64,000 nt of DNA from Beijerinckiaceae bacterium (lineage in GTDB: Bacteria > Pseudomonadota > Alphaproteobacteria > Rhizobiales > Beijerinckiaceae), in assembly GCA_030684835.1 (NCBI GenBank), contig JAUXWZ010000064.1, positions 1-64,000 on the forward strand, read 5' to 3'. Below are positions 36,273 to 46,521 of this stretch, one piece after another (position 1 is the stretch's first letter; each line of letters starts with the position of its first letter). The notes below the pieces were generated by a model. That model did no database searches. It had not been told where the DNA came from and saw only the letters and a program-made list of their open reading frames with translations. The position numbers and the translations under genes were made by a program.

Positions 36273-37442
36273 TTGCATGCGCTGCCCGCGTTCGTGTACG
36301 ACTGGAGCGAGGTCGAATCGACCCCGCAGGAAGCAATAGCCTTGTCCCACGACTGGTCCCCCGAACAGGCGCGCGCGCTCGACGATGTCGGCCGCTGGCT
36401 GAAGAAGCGCGGCCGCGGGGATCAGGTATTCCGGTTGTTCGGTTACGCGGGCACCGGCAAGACGACCTTGGCGCGCCATCTGGCGGAGGGCGTTGACGGC
36501 AACGTCGTCTTCGCGGCGTTCACCGGCAAGGCGGCGCTCGTCATGCAATCGCGCGGGTGTGAAAATGCGCGCACAATTCATTCGCTGATTTACCGGCCCA
36601 AGGAGATCGAGAGCGAGGAGCCCTCGTTCACCCTCAATGGCGACAGCGAGGCGGCGAACGCCAAGCTCATCGTCATCGACGAATGTTCGATGGTGGATGA
36701 GGAGTTGGGCCGCGATCTTCTCTCGTTTGGCCGACCCGTTCTCGTGCTGGGCGATCCCGCACAATTGCCGCCCGTGAAGGGCGGCGGCTATTTCACCGAG
36801 GCTGAGCCCGACGTGATGTTGTCCGAAGTCCATCGGCAGGCGGCGGGCGACCCAATCGTGCGGCTCTCCATGATCGTGCGTGAAGGCGGACGGCCAACAG
36901 TGGGCGATTACGGCACGACGCGCGTCATCCGTCGCGAGGATATTGATTCTGCTGCGGTGCTCTCTGCCGATCAGATTCTTGTGGGCATGAACCGCACGCG
37001 ACGGCTCTACAACAAGCGCATCCGTCAATTGCTCAACCGCACGTCCACGACGCCGGAGCCCGGCGACAAACTGGTGTGCTTGCGTAACGACCGCGCCAAG
37101 GGCCTCCTCAACGGCGGGGTGTGGCGCGTGCAGACGGCGACCGGCGTACGCAACGGTAAACTGCGCATGAGCGTCGTGCCGGATGAAGACCAGGCCCGCA
37201 AGGCGCAGCGCATTGGCGTCGCGCCGATGTTTTTTGAGAGCGAAGAAGAAGTGCCGTTCTCGCTGCGCAAAAATTCCGACGAATTTGATTACGGCTACGC
37301 GCTCACCGTTCACAAGGCGCAGGGCTCGCAATGGGACGAGGTCGTTCTGTTCGACGAATCTTACGCCTTCCGGGAGCATCGCAGTCGTTGGCTGTACACG
37401 GGCGTCACTCGTGCAGCCAAACGTCTCACCCTCGTGATATAG
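36273..37442 (+). CDS. RecD-like AAA ATPase / DNA helicase
   Basis: VFRLFGYAGTGKTTLARHLAEG (Walker A), LIVIDECSMVDEELG, VLVLGDPAQLPPV, YALTVHKAQGSQWDEVVLFDE; true start may be downstream. Confidence 0.9.
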   Translation: MHALPAFVYDWSEVESTPQEAIALSHDWSPEQARALDDVGRWLKKRGRGDQVFRLFGYAGTGKTTLARHLAEGVDGNVVFAAFTGKAALVMQSRGCENARTIHSLIYRPKEIESEEPSFTLNGDSEAANAKLIVIDECSMVDEELGRDLLSFGRPVLVLGDPAQLPPVKGGGYFTEAEPDVMLSEVHRQAAGDPIVRLSMIVREGGRPTVGDYGTTRVIRREDIDSAAVLSADQILVGMNRTRRLYNKRIRQLLNRTSTTPEPGDKLVCLRNDRAKGLLNGGVWRVQTATGVRNGKLRMSVVPDEDQARKAQRIGVAPMFFESEEEVPFSLRKNSDEFDYGYALTVHKAQGSQWDEVVLFDESYAFREHRSRWLYTGVTRAAKRLTLVI

Positions 37443-37485
37443 AGACGCGCCGCGCCGGCTTGGCGATCGATGGAGCGTTTCGTCA

Positions 37486-38016
37486 ATGCCCGAGTTCGTG
37501 CATTCCGTGCTTGAGTTCGTGAAGGCCCATCAGTCGTGGGCGACGCTTATCGTCTTTGTTCTGGCGTTTGCGGAATCGCTCGCCCTCATCGCGCTGCTTG
37601 TGCCGGCGACAGTGATCCTGTGGGGCATTGGCGCGCTGATCGGCGCCGCGAACCTCGACTTCTGGCCCATCTGGTTTGCCGCCGGACTTGGCGCGGCGTT
37701 TGGCGACTGGGTTTCCTACTGGCTCGGCTATCACTACCACGAACAGATCGCGCGCATGTGGCCGCTGCGCAATTATCCAACCGTGCTGCCGCGTGGTCAC
37801 GCCTTTTTCAAAAAATGGGGCGCGGTGGGCGTGTTTGGCGGCCGGTTCATCGGCCCCCTGCGCGCGGCGGTGCCATTGGCGGCGGGCGCCTGCCGGATGC
37901 CAAGCGCGCCGTTTCACGTCGCCAACTGGACGTCGGCATTCGTGTGGGCGGGCACGACGCTTGGGCCCGGCGCGCTGGGCGCGGAATGGCTGACGCAGAA
38001 AATGGGCTGGTCCTAA
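37486..38016 (+). CDS. DedA family membrane protein
   Basis: FAESLALIALLVPATVILWGIGALIG, GAAFGDWVSYWLGYHY, FGGRFIGPLRAAVPLAAG. Confidence 0.9.
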   Translation: MPEFVHSVLEFVKAHQSWATLIVFVLAFAESLALIALLVPATVILWGIGALIGAANLDFWPIWFAAGLGAAFGDWVSYWLGYHYHEQIARMWPLRNYPTVLPRGHAFFKKWGAVGVFGGRFIGPLRAAVPLAAGACRMPSAPFHVANWTSAFVWAGTTLGPGALGAEWLTQKMGWS

Positions 38017-38020
38017 CGGC

Positions 38021-38341
38021 TCACCGAAGGAAGAACGCGCGCAGCAGCCATCCCCACGCGATGATGCACGCCAGCGGCACGGCCCAGCCGAGCCACAGCG
38101 GCAAATTGCGCGTCTTCGTGAAGGGCAGGGCGGCCGCGCTCACCGCGAGGGCAGCGAGAAACCCGGTAGCGATGGCGCCATACCAGTGCATCACCGGCCC
38201 GCCTTTGGAAGCCTGCTGACCCCAACCAAATTCGCCCGTGCGCGGATGATAGCTGAAAAGCTCCCAATGCCATTCGAAGGCGATGGTGTAGGCGATGGCG
38301 AAGACGGCCGCGAAAAGGCCGAAGACTTTCGTGACGTTCAT
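38021..38341 (-). CDS. Small membrane protein of unknown function
   Basis: MNVTKVFGLFAAVFAIAYTIAFEWHWELFSYHPRTGEFGWGQ...; ATGA overlap with the upstream membrane gene; shorter than the listed ORF. Confidence 0.7.
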   Translation of the reverse strand: MNVTKVFGLFAAVFAIAYTIAFEWHWELFSYHPRTGEFGWGQQASKGGPVMHWYGAIATGFLAALAVSAAALPFTKTRNLPLWLGWAVPLACIIAWGWLLRAFFLR

Positions 38342-38805
38342 TGTCCGAACAGCCCCCGCACGTTGTTGACGATGTGTCCGGCGATGAAGGAGTACCAGAC
38401 GATGACGCACAGGATCGCCGTGGTCCACTTGCGCGCGCCGGCCGTCGCCTCGTCCTTGGGATTGCGCCAGACGAGCCAGAAGAACGGCAGCATGGCCAGG
38501 CCGATGGCGAGCGCCTGCTCCTTGTATTCGAACAATCCGCTGATGTGCCACAGCCGCGCCCGCTCGATCCATGTGCGCACCGCGATGCGGTAGGGCGGAT
38601 AGATGACCGCGCCGAGCATGAAAGTGATGACATAGAACGTGATGTTGGCGTTGGTGAACCGCGCCGCCGAAACCGCGCGATAGGCGCTCGTGAAGCCGCC
38701 TGGCGAGCGCGCCGGCCATAAGACCGCAACGGCCTGATGCGTCAGCCCGCCCAGCAGCGCCACGGCCATAAGCCCATGCATGATCAGCAGAAAAGTGGTC
38801 ACCAC
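38338..38805 (-). CDS. Membrane protein of unknown function
   Basis: VVTTFLLIMHGLMAVALLGGLTHQAVAV...; four predicted TM segments; start approximate (GTG). Confidence 0.7.
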   Translation of the reverse strand: MVTTFLLIMHGLMAVALLGGLTHQAVAVLWPARSPGGFTSAYRAVSAARFTNANITFYVITFMLGAVIYPPYRIAVRTWIERARLWHISGLFEYKEQALAIGLAMLPFFWLVWRNPKDEATAGARKWTTAILCVIVWYSFIAGHIVNNVRGLFGQ

Positions 38806-38954
38806 ATCCTCCCCGATCACGCCGGCGTTGGCCGCCTGTCGTGACCCCTGTCTCACCTTGACTATTAGTGTCGTCTGGCCGGGAAGCCAGCGCAAGGCCG
38901 ACCCTGTTCGATTGCGCGCGTCTCGACTATAATTCAGATATCAGGAGGAGCCAC

Positions 38955-39350
38955 ATGCCAAGACTCCATACGATCGCACTCGCGCTGTCCCTATCGTGCC
39001 TGCTAGCCACATCGGCAGCCCGCGCAGGCGGCGCGGATCTTGAGGCCATCATGGGCGATACGGAAAACGGCGCGCCATTTTTCGGCGAGGCGCTTGACGT
39101 GAAGGGCATGAAGCCCATCGAGGGCGTGCGCATCCGCGCGCAATTGAAGGGCAAGCCGCTGCCGGTGTTCGTGGACACAAACGATGAAGGCCGCTTCAGC
39201 CTGCGCGGCTTTGGCAAGGGCATCGACCCTGCGAACGTGGATGTGAATTGCGAAATGTCCGGGTACAAACTGATCGACCTGTCGCGCCGCCGCGTGTCGA
39301 AAGATCCCGACGCCGCCACGGAGATCGAGTGTCTGTTCGAAAAGTCATAA
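38955..39350 (+). CDS. Exported hypothetical protein with carboxypeptidase-regulatory-like fold
   Basis: Signal peptide LHTIALALSLSCLLATSAARA; GVRIRAQLKGKPLPVFVDTNDEGRFSLRGFGKGIDPANVDVNCEMSGY. Confidence 0.7.
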   Translation: MPRLHTIALALSLSCLLATSAARAGGADLEAIMGDTENGAPFFGEALDVKGMKPIEGVRIRAQLKGKPLPVFVDTNDEGRFSLRGFGKGIDPANVDVNCEMSGYKLIDLSRRRVSKDPDAATEIECLFEKS

Positions 39351-40984
39351 CGGCGTTTTCGCTTGCGCTGTCGCCCTTTCTAGCTTGCGCGCAAGTGGGC
39401 GCCCAGCACGTAGACACAATCATATTCAACGCCAACGTCATCACGCTGGATCGTGATCAGCCCAACGCACGTTCGCTTGCGATCACCGGCGAGAGGATTG
39501 CGGGCGTCTTCGACGGCGCTGTTCCAGACACGTTGATCACCCAAGCCACTCGCCGCATCGACGCGCAGGGCCGCACGATTATTCCGGGGCTTATCGACTC
39601 GCACATCCACGCCATTCGCGCCGGCCTCACATTTGGAAATGAAGTCAGCTTCGAAGGTGCGCGCACGATCGCGGACGCGATGGCGCGTCTGCGCGAAGGC
39701 GCCGCGCGCGTGCAGCAGGATCGTTGGATTGTTGTGGCTGGCGGATGGACGCCGCAGCAGTTTGTCGAACGGCGCAGACCGACGCGCGCGGAGATAGAGG
39801 CAGTCGCGCCGGGCCGTCGCGTGTATGTGCAATTGTTTTATCGCGGAGCGTTCTTGTCCGACGCCGCGCAAGCAGCGCTGGGCGTCAGTGCAGCAAATCC
39901 GCCTGCGGGCGCGGCTTTCGAGCGCGATGAGGCGGGCGCGCCCAATGGCTGGCTGACGGGCGACGTCGATGCAATTACCGCGCTGTGGGAACGCTTGCCA
40001 AAGCCCAGACTGGACGCTGCAAAAGCCGGAACCCGCGCGTTCTTTTCAACACTGAACGCCTTTGGAGTCACGGGCGTCATCGATCCGGGGGGGCATAATC
40101 TTGCGCCTGCTGAATACGACGCCGTGCATGAACTGGCGCGCGCACAACACTTGAGCGCACGCGTGAATTATTTCATCAGCGCGCCGGAGCGCGGAAGCGA
40201 ACTCGAATTTTTCAAGGCTTATGTCGCGCAGCGCCCGATTGGTTCAGGCGATGCGTATTTGCGCTTCAACGGCATAGGCGAACGCGTCACCTTCGGAATG
40301 TACAACAACGACGCGCCTACCGAAGCGGACAAGTCGGACTTCGAGGCCGTCGCGCGCTGGGCGCTGGCGTCAAACGTTCCGCTCACCGTGCACTGGAATA
40401 GCCAACGCTCGGTTCATCATCTGCTCGCCTCATTTGCGCGCGTTGGAAGCGCCGATGAACGTGCGCGCCTGCGCTGGTCCATCGCCCATCTTCACGATGC
40501 GGGGCCAGACACGATGCACGCGATGCATCGCCTTGGTCTTGGATGGCTGACGCAGAACGCGATCTATTTTGCCGCGCCCGCTTTTATTCGCAACATGCCC
40601 GCCGCGCGCCGGGCCGCAGCTCCGCCACTGGGAAGCGCATTGCGAGCTGGTCTCAGAATTGCCGCTGGCACCGACGCCACGCGCGTCATGTCCTACAACC
40701 CGTTCGTCGCGATGCAGTGGATGCTCGACGGACGCACAGTGGACGGTCAGGAAACACGTGCGCCCGATGAGCGGCCCTCGCGCGAAGACGCGCTGCGCAT
40801 GTGGAGCGAAGGCGGCGCGTGGTTTGTGTTCGCGGAAAACGAGCGGGGACGCATCGCGCCGGGGATGCTTGCGGATTTGGCGATGCTCGACGCCGATTAC
40901 ATGAGCGCGCCGGTCGAGACCATCGGGGAGATAAAGTCGGTTCTCACAATCGTTGGGGGACGCGTTGTGCACGCGTCCCCCTGA
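39248..40984 (+). CDS. Exported amidohydrolase family protein
   Basis: IIFNANVITLDRDQPNARSLAITGERI, RTIIPGLIDSHIHAIRAG, LRIAAGTDATRVMSYNPF; likely start near 39332 with a signal peptide. Confidence 0.87.
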   Translation: MRNVRVQTDRPVAPPRVERSRRRHGDRVSVRKVITAFSLALSPFLACAQVGAQHVDTIIFNANVITLDRDQPNARSLAITGERIAGVFDGAVPDTLITQATRRIDAQGRTIIPGLIDSHIHAIRAGLTFGNEVSFEGARTIADAMARLREGAARVQQDRWIVVAGGWTPQQFVERRRPTRAEIEAVAPGRRVYVQLFYRGAFLSDAAQAALGVSAANPPAGAAFERDEAGAPNGWLTGDVDAITALWERLPKPRLDAAKAGTRAFFSTLNAFGVTGVIDPGGHNLAPAEYDAVHELARAQHLSARVNYFISAPERGSELEFFKAYVAQRPIGSGDAYLRFNGIGERVTFGMYNNDAPTEADKSDFEAVARWALASNVPLTVHWNSQRSVHHLLASFARVGSADERARLRWSIAHLHDAGPDTMHAMHRLGLGWLTQNAIYFAAPAFIRNMPAARRAAAPPLGSALRAGLRIAAGTDATRVMSYNPFVAMQWMLDGRTVDGQETRAPDERPSREDALRMWSEGGAWFVFAENERGRIAPGMLADLAMLDADYMSAPVETIGEIKSVLTIVGGRVVHASP

Positions 40985-41019
40985 TGTCGATTGCGCTTTG
41001 TCCTAACCAGCCAACTATC

Positions 41020-43161
41020 TTACTTGGCCAGCGGATCTGGACGAAGCTGGAAGTGCGCTGCGAGCGGCTTGGAGCCCTTGCCGCCTTCGATGAGCCAGGG
41101 TGTACGGTCGCCGTTGGCGGCCCACAATCCGCGACCCTTCCAGCCTGCCTTGGGATCATCGATGCGCCCGTCAAATCCCTTGGCGTAGAAGCCCATGGGG
41201 TAGGGCACGCGCAGCGTGATCGGCTTGCCGTCCTTGAAGGCGATCAACCCGTCGTTGAGGTTGCCCGTCGACATCGGGATGTTCTCGCCCAGCCCAAAGA
41301 TGTTGTGCTGGTCGACCCAGGTGTAATAGCTCGACTCGGCGCTGTTATCGCCGATGCCATCAAAACCCGGCCCCGGATACTTCAGGAAGCTCCAGCCTTC
41401 GGGGCAATGGTTGCCAGTGGCCTTCGGGCCATTGAGCGGAGCCTTGCACTTGGAGCGATCAAAAGCGCCGATGTGGCCGCTTGCGAGCGAAACCCACACG
41501 ACGCCGTTCTTGTCGATGTCGCCGCCGCGCACGCCAAAGCCGGGCATCGGCACGTTGTAGATTTCGGCGAGCGCCGTCTCTGACGGGTTGCTGCCCGGCA
41601 TGACGCGGACCACCGCGCCGGGGTTAGCGCGGACCGAGCCCCAGATAGAGCCATCGGTCGGATGGGGCATGACGGCGTATAAGCCCGCCTGTATGCGGCG
41701 ATCCTTGCCCTCTTCCTGCGGCTTGCCTATCTCGGTGTACTCGCCGCGCTTGCCGTCGCCGCTGGTGTCGAGAACGATCGGCGTCCAGCCCTGCGCCTTC
41801 TGGATGTCGCGCGTCTCGTCCCAGATTCGCGTGTTCACCCAACCCAGAACTTGCCCGCCGCCCGACAGCCACAGGGTTTCGTCCTTGTCGAAACCGAATT
41901 GCGGGTGGTGCGAGCCAAAGCAGGTTTGTAGCGCGACGTATTCTTTCGTTTTGGGGTCGAACATCGTCACCCGGCGGTTCGTGCGCTCGAGGGGCACGAC
42001 CTTGGCGGAGGGGTGATCGGAGCCCTTCTTGCAGAAGTCTGGATTCTGCGGTGCATGTCCCGTCGCCGCCATCCAAAGGCGGCCCTTGGAGTCAAACATC
42101 GCATTATGGTTGTTGGCGCGCGTATTCCAGATCTTCTCCTCGCCCCAATAGGGCGACGGCATGAGTGGCGCGGCCGAGGCGGCGTGGCCCGGCCCCAGCG
42201 CTTCCGGGGTGCCTTCTGCAACAGGCATGCGGAACGTAGTGGTCGTATTGTTGACCGGATCGAGGATCGGCATGTCGTCTGAGGAATATTCAGGCGAGCC
42301 GTAGATCGGGCCGTAAGCGTTGACTGTCGGGTTGCGCTTGTCGCTCGCGATGAGATCGTGAAGGTATTGCTTCTCGTTCATCCAGTCGCGCAGCGTCACG
42401 ACGATGTTGCGCTCTTCGCCTTGAGGCCGCTGCGGCTTGTGCTTGGGCAATTCGCCGTCCGCGATGCGTTGCGTCCAGTCTGCGAAATACTTGATCGGTA
42501 CGGTGTTGAGTTGCCCCGCGATCGTGTTGACCATCGACTCGCCAGATTGGCCCGACTGGATGCGGCGCAGCCACGCCTCTTCGTGGTTGGCGAATTCGCC
42601 GAGCGACTTTGGAATAGTGCGGGTTGAAAGCTGGCCCAGCTGGTGGCAACCCACGCAGCCGTTGTTCTTCATCAGGTTGAGCCAGTCGGTCTGCTTGATT
42701 TTTGCCGGAATGTCGCTCTTGCCGCCGAACTGGTCGGCGCCCGGAATTTTCATCATCGCGTACCAGTAAATCGCCGGATAGTAATGCGCGGCGGCCGCTT
42801 CGCTAGGCGCGACTTTCGCGGCAAGGTTCAGCGTCTTGCCGGGCTCGGATTTCACCTTGTCGGAGTCGACAAGCCCATAGCCGCGCACCCAGATGTCGTA
42901 ATTGGCTTTTGGCAGATCGGGCACCACGAACCGGCCCTGATCGTCGGTGACAACCATGCGGATGAAACGCACTGGGAGATCGCGCGTTTCCGCGATCACC
43001 CACACGCCCGCCTCAGGGCCATTGGGGCTTCGCACCACGCCGCCTATATCGTCCGCATCAATGGCGGGCGCCTGTTGGGCCTGTGCATTCATGGCTGTCG
43101 CGAGCGCGATGAGCGATGCCGCGGCCAACGCAACGCGCGCCTGGCGAGTCCTGCTCTTCAT
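41020..43161 (-). CDS. Exported carboxypeptidase-regulatory-like / c-type heme (CxxCH) / beta-propeller-like protein
   Basis: Signal peptide; IGGVVRSPNGPEAGVWVIAETRDLP...TDDQGRFVVPDLPKANYDIWVRGYGL; NNGCVGCHQLG heme motif; repetitive propeller-like remainder. Confidence 0.83.
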   Translation of the reverse strand: MKSRTRQARVALAAASLIALATAMNAQAQQAPAIDADDIGGVVRSPNGPEAGVWVIAETRDLPVRFIRMVVTDDQGRFVVPDLPKANYDIWVRGYGLVDSDKVKSEPGKTLNLAAKVAPSEAAAAHYYPAIYWYAMMKIPGADQFGGKSDIPAKIKQTDWLNLMKNNGCVGCHQLGQLSTRTIPKSLGEFANHEEAWLRRIQSGQSGESMVNTIAGQLNTVPIKYFADWTQRIADGELPKHKPQRPQGEERNIVVTLRDWMNEKQYLHDLIASDKRNPTVNAYGPIYGSPEYSSDDMPILDPVNNTTTTFRMPVAEGTPEALGPGHAASAAPLMPSPYWGEEKIWNTRANNHNAMFDSKGRLWMAATGHAPQNPDFCKKGSDHPSAKVVPLERTNRRVTMFDPKTKEYVALQTCFGSHHPQFGFDKDETLWLSGGGQVLGWVNTRIWDETRDIQKAQGWTPIVLDTSGDGKRGEYTEIGKPQEEGKDRRIQAGLYAVMPHPTDGSIWGSVRANPGAVVRVMPGSNPSETALAEIYNVPMPGFGVRGGDIDKNGVVWVSLASGHIGAFDRSKCKAPLNGPKATGNHCPEGWSFLKYPGPGFDGIGDNSAESSYYTWVDQHNIFGLGENIPMSTGNLNDGLIAFKDGKPITLRVPYPMGFYAKGFDGRIDDPKAGWKGRGLWAANGDRTPWLIEGGKGSKPLAAHFQLRPDPLAK

Positions 43162-43515
43162 GGTTGTCCCTCTTCCCTGACGACCGCTGTGGCGCGGCTC
43201 TTGTGAAGACTAGCCCAGGAAAACCAGTCCGTACAGAACGGGAGGAAGTCACCCGGATTTTAATCGCGAAACGTCAATATTCAGCCAGCTTTTGGGTGCG
43301 GCCGCACTTCCACGACCTTGGCCTTTCGTGAAAGTGACCTACCTCAATGCTGACCCGCACGAGTGGGCGTACCTGAGACCATGTGCCCCTCGCGCCTCGA
43401 CGCCAGACGGGATATGTGATTTATGACAGTTCTAAACAGGCCGCGTACATTCCGACCGTACCGGCCAAGGTCGGCCCTGACAGCCGGCCCCGGCGCAGGC
43501 GAGGACGGCTCGAAG

Positions 43516-44793
43516 ATGGAATACAGGCGGTATTTCGGCCAGGCGATTGATCGCCTTCGCGACGAACGCCGGTACCGTGTTTTCGCGGACCTTGAACGCG
43601 ACGCCTCGCGTTTTCCTGTCGCGACTTGGCGCCCCAACGGAATGAGTGACGAAGCGTCCGGCGCGCGGGATGTCGTGATCTGGTGCTCGAACGATTATCT
43701 GGCGATGGGCCAGCATCCGGACGTCATCGCAGCGATGACGGAAGCCGCGAAACGGCATGGCGCAGGGGCGGGCGGCACCCGCAACATCTCCGGCACCACC
43801 CATCCGCTCGTCCGTCTTGAGGCCGAACTTGCTGACCTTCACGGCAAGCAGGCGGCGCTGGCCTTCACTTCCGGCTGGGTTTCCAATCTGGCGGCGATCT
43901 CGACCATCGCGCAAATCCTGCCCAATTGCCTCATCATCTCTGACGCCCTCAACCACAATTCGATGATCGAGGGCGTGCGTCGCTCGGGCGCGGAGAAAAT
44001 TGTTTTCCAACACAACGATATGGACCATCTGGAGCAGGTGCTGAAGGCGGCAGGGCGCGAGCGCGCCAAGCTGATCGTCTTCGAGAGCCTTTACTCCATG
44101 GACGGCGACATTGCGCCCGTCGCGCGGATCGTCGATCTCGCGAAACACTATGGCGCGATGACCTACGTCGACGAGGTCCATGCGGTTGGCATGTATGGCC
44201 CGCGCGGCGGTGGCATCTGCGAACGCGAAGGCGTGATGGACCGCATCGACGTGATCGAGGGCACTTTGGCCAAGGGCTTCGGCACGCTGGGCGGTTATAT
44301 AGCGGCGGACGATATCATCGTGGACGCCGTGCGCAGCTATGCGCCCTCTTTCATTTTTACGACCGCGCTGCCGCCGTCCGTGGCTGCCGCGGCTCACGCC
44401 GCCGTCTGCCGCCTCAAGAATTCCAACGCCGAACGGGAGATGCAGCAGCGGCAGGTCGCGCGCACCAAGGAGGCGCTGGAAGCTCAAAACATCCCGGTCA
44501 TGCCCAACCCGTCGCATATCGTGCCCGTCTTTGTGGGAGACGCGGAGCTTTGCAAGACGGCCAGCGACATGCTGCTGGAGCGCCACAGCATCTACATCCA
44601 GCCCATCAATTATCCGACCGTGGCGCGCGGCGCGGAACGTCTGCGCATCACACCCACGCCAGCCCACACTGACGCGCATATTGCAGCGCTGGTGGAGGCG
44701 ATGTCGGACGTGTGGCATCGTCTGGGTTTGCCCCGGCAGTCTCCCCGAACCCCGGTTCCCCACGGCCAATACAAGGCGGTCGCGGCGGAGTAG
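43516..44793 (+). CDS. hemA: 5-aminolevulinate synthase
   Basis: [82 protein letters not shown]. Confidence 0.97.
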   Translation: MEYRRYFGQAIDRLRDERRYRVFADLERDASRFPVATWRPNGMSDEASGARDVVIWCSNDYLAMGQHPDVIAAMTEAAKRHGAGAGGTRNISGTTHPLVRLEAELADLHGKQAALAFTSGWVSNLAAISTIAQILPNCLIISDALNHNSMIEGVRRSGAEKIVFQHNDMDHLEQVLKAAGRERAKLIVFESLYSMDGDIAPVARIVDLAKHYGAMTYVDEVHAVGMYGPRGGGICEREGVMDRIDVIEGTLAKGFGTLGGYIAADDIIVDAVRSYAPSFIFTTALPPSVAAAAHAAVCRLKNSNAEREMQQRQVARTKEALEAQNIPVMPNPSHIVPVFVGDAELCKTASDMLLERHSIYIQPINYPTVARGAERLRITPTPAHTDAHIAALVEAMSDVWHRLGLPRQSPRTPVPHGQYKAVAAE

Positions 44794-44803
44794 GGGCTGC
44801 GCT

Positions 44804-45865
44804 TCAAGGCTTCTTCGGCATCAGCCAGGTTTGCACGATCACCGGCATGGCGATGTTCAGCAGCAAAAACCGCGCAAGGTGATGTACGCCGACGTAAAGC
44901 GCGTCGATTCCGAGCGCAAAGGCGAGCATCGTCATCGCCTCCAGCGCGCCGGGCGCAAAGCCAACCATCGCCGCGCCGAAAGAAACGCCAAGCAGCGTTG
45001 AGGCGAGAAACGCGAAGGCCGCGGACGTGGCAAGCCCCACCCCAATCGAGCCCACCGCCGCGCCCAGAATGCCCGGCAGCCGCGTCCAGTCGAAACCCAC
45101 AAAACGCGAGCCGGTCCAGCATCCAATCAGGATCTGGCCGAACAGAGCAACCGGCGCCGGTACGCGTCCGGGCGCAAGGCCCGTGCCGTGGAAGACAGCG
45201 GACACCATCATCGCCCCAAAGAAGATGCCGCCTGCGAGCTTGAACCGCTCCATCAGCAGCCCGCCGACAGCGCCAAAAGCGAGCATGACGCCCACCATCC
45301 AGTAAGGGTCGAGGATGGGCGGAGGGCCAGACACGATAGGCGGGCCAAACTCCACGACCAGGATTGGCAAGACCGCCATCAGAACGAGGACGCGAAACAT
45401 CTGCACGACGACGATGCGGGGCACGTCGCCGCCCACCGAAGGCGAAACGGCGAGAATATAGGCGAAGGCGCCTGGACTGGAGGCGAGGAACGCGGTCGAT
45501 TTTGACCACCCGGCGGCGAACATCAGGAACAGCATTCCGGCGAGCGTCGTCGCCGCGATGCTTACACTCATGATGAGCAGGCTGACGGGGTAAGTGACCA
45601 CACCGCGCAGCGTTTCAGGATTAACCGCCGCACCAATGGTGACGCCGGAGGCAATCATCGCCGCTATGCGCAGATTGCCCTCGATCCGGTGCGCAAGGCC
45701 AAACACCGTCATGAGGGTGACGGCGACCATAGCGCCCGAAATGGCGCCGCCTGGAATACCCAGCCACAAAAAAGCGGCCGATCCGACGCAGCCGAACGCA
45801 ACCGTCTGCAATTGGCGCGCAATGGGCGGGGTTCGAAAAGCTTGGGAGGGAGTCGGAGCTGTCAT
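44804..45865 (-). CDS. AbrB family membrane protein (COG3180)
   Basis: Two repeated halves of TM helices; LGIPGGAISGAMVAV, SPGAFAYILAVSPSVGGDVPRIVVVQMFRVLVL. Confidence 0.85.
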   Translation of the reverse strand: MTAPTPSQAFRTPPIARQLQTVAFGCVGSAAFLWLGIPGGAISGAMVAVTLMTVFGLAHRIEGNLRIAAMIASGVTIGAAVNPETLRGVVTYPVSLLIMSVSIAATTLAGMLFLMFAAGWSKSTAFLASSPGAFAYILAVSPSVGGDVPRIVVVQMFRVLVLMAVLPILVVEFGPPIVSGPPPILDPYWMVGVMLAFGAVGGLLMERFKLAGGIFFGAMMVSAVFHGTGLAPGRVPAPVALFGQILIGCWTGSRFVGFDWTRLPGILGAAVGSIGVGLATSAAFAFLASTLLGVSFGAAMVGFAPGALEAMTMLAFALGIDALYVGVHHLARFLLLNIAMPVIVQTWLMPKKP

Positions 45866-45948
45866 GACCTAGCGAGCGCCTAGCAAGGCGCGCGCCATAA
45901 ATCACGTAAATTCCACTCCCCGCAAGCGTTGCCGCTCCGCGATTTGCG

Positions 45949-46371
45949 TCAGGCCGGCTTTTTGGCGAGCAAGTCGCGGATTTCCTCAAGCAGCACTTGT
46001 TCGCGCGGCGTGGGAGGGGTAGCCGCCGGGGCGGGCGCCTCGGCGCGGCGCAGGTGATTGATGGCGCGGATAACAAGGAAGAGCACGAAGGCGATGATTA
46101 TGAAATTGACCGCGATCGTCAGGAAGTTGCCCCACGCGAGCACAGCGCCCTGCTTCTTGGCTTCTACGAGAGAAGGAGCGTTAATGGCCGAACTCAATCC
46201 GACGAAATAATTGGAAAAATCGAGCCCGCCGGTGATCGCGCCAATGATAGGCATGATGATATCTGCGACGAGCGAATCAACGATCCGGCTGAACGCCGCG
46301 CCGATAATCACGCCAATCGCGAGATCCACGACGTTGCCACGCATGGCGAATTCTTTGAATTCTTTTAACAT
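45949..46371 (-). CDS. mscL: Large-conductance mechanosensitive channel
   Basis: [49 protein letters not shown]. Confidence 0.97.
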   Translation of the reverse strand: MLKEFKEFAMRGNVVDLAIGVIIGAAFSRIVDSLVADIIMPIIGAITGGLDFSNYFVGLSSAINAPSLVEAKKQGAVLAWGNFLTIAVNFIIIAFVLFLVIRAINHLRRAEAPAPAATPPTPREQVLLEEIRDLLAKKPA

Positions 46372-46521
46372 ATTTGTCTCCATAGCCCCTCAGGCGCGAA
46401 CAGCCCGGAAGTCGATGGCTATAATAGCGCCGATCACGCTTGATGAAACGGCTGCTATGCTTGCGCCTGCGTGTTATTTAAGCGTGAATGGGGCGGGAGA
46501 ACGCCAAGGTATGAGTTCGTC

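Noticed and set aside
36156-37379. 407-aa - strand ORF
   Set aside because: Antisense to the RecD-like helicase, whose Walker motifs are unambiguous.
38013-38729. 238-aa - strand ORF
   Set aside because: Overlaps the two small membrane-protein genes in another frame; Arg/Ser-rich, not membrane-like.
43432-44769. 445-aa - strand ORF
   Set aside because: Antisense to hemA, a clear 5-aminolevulinate synthase.
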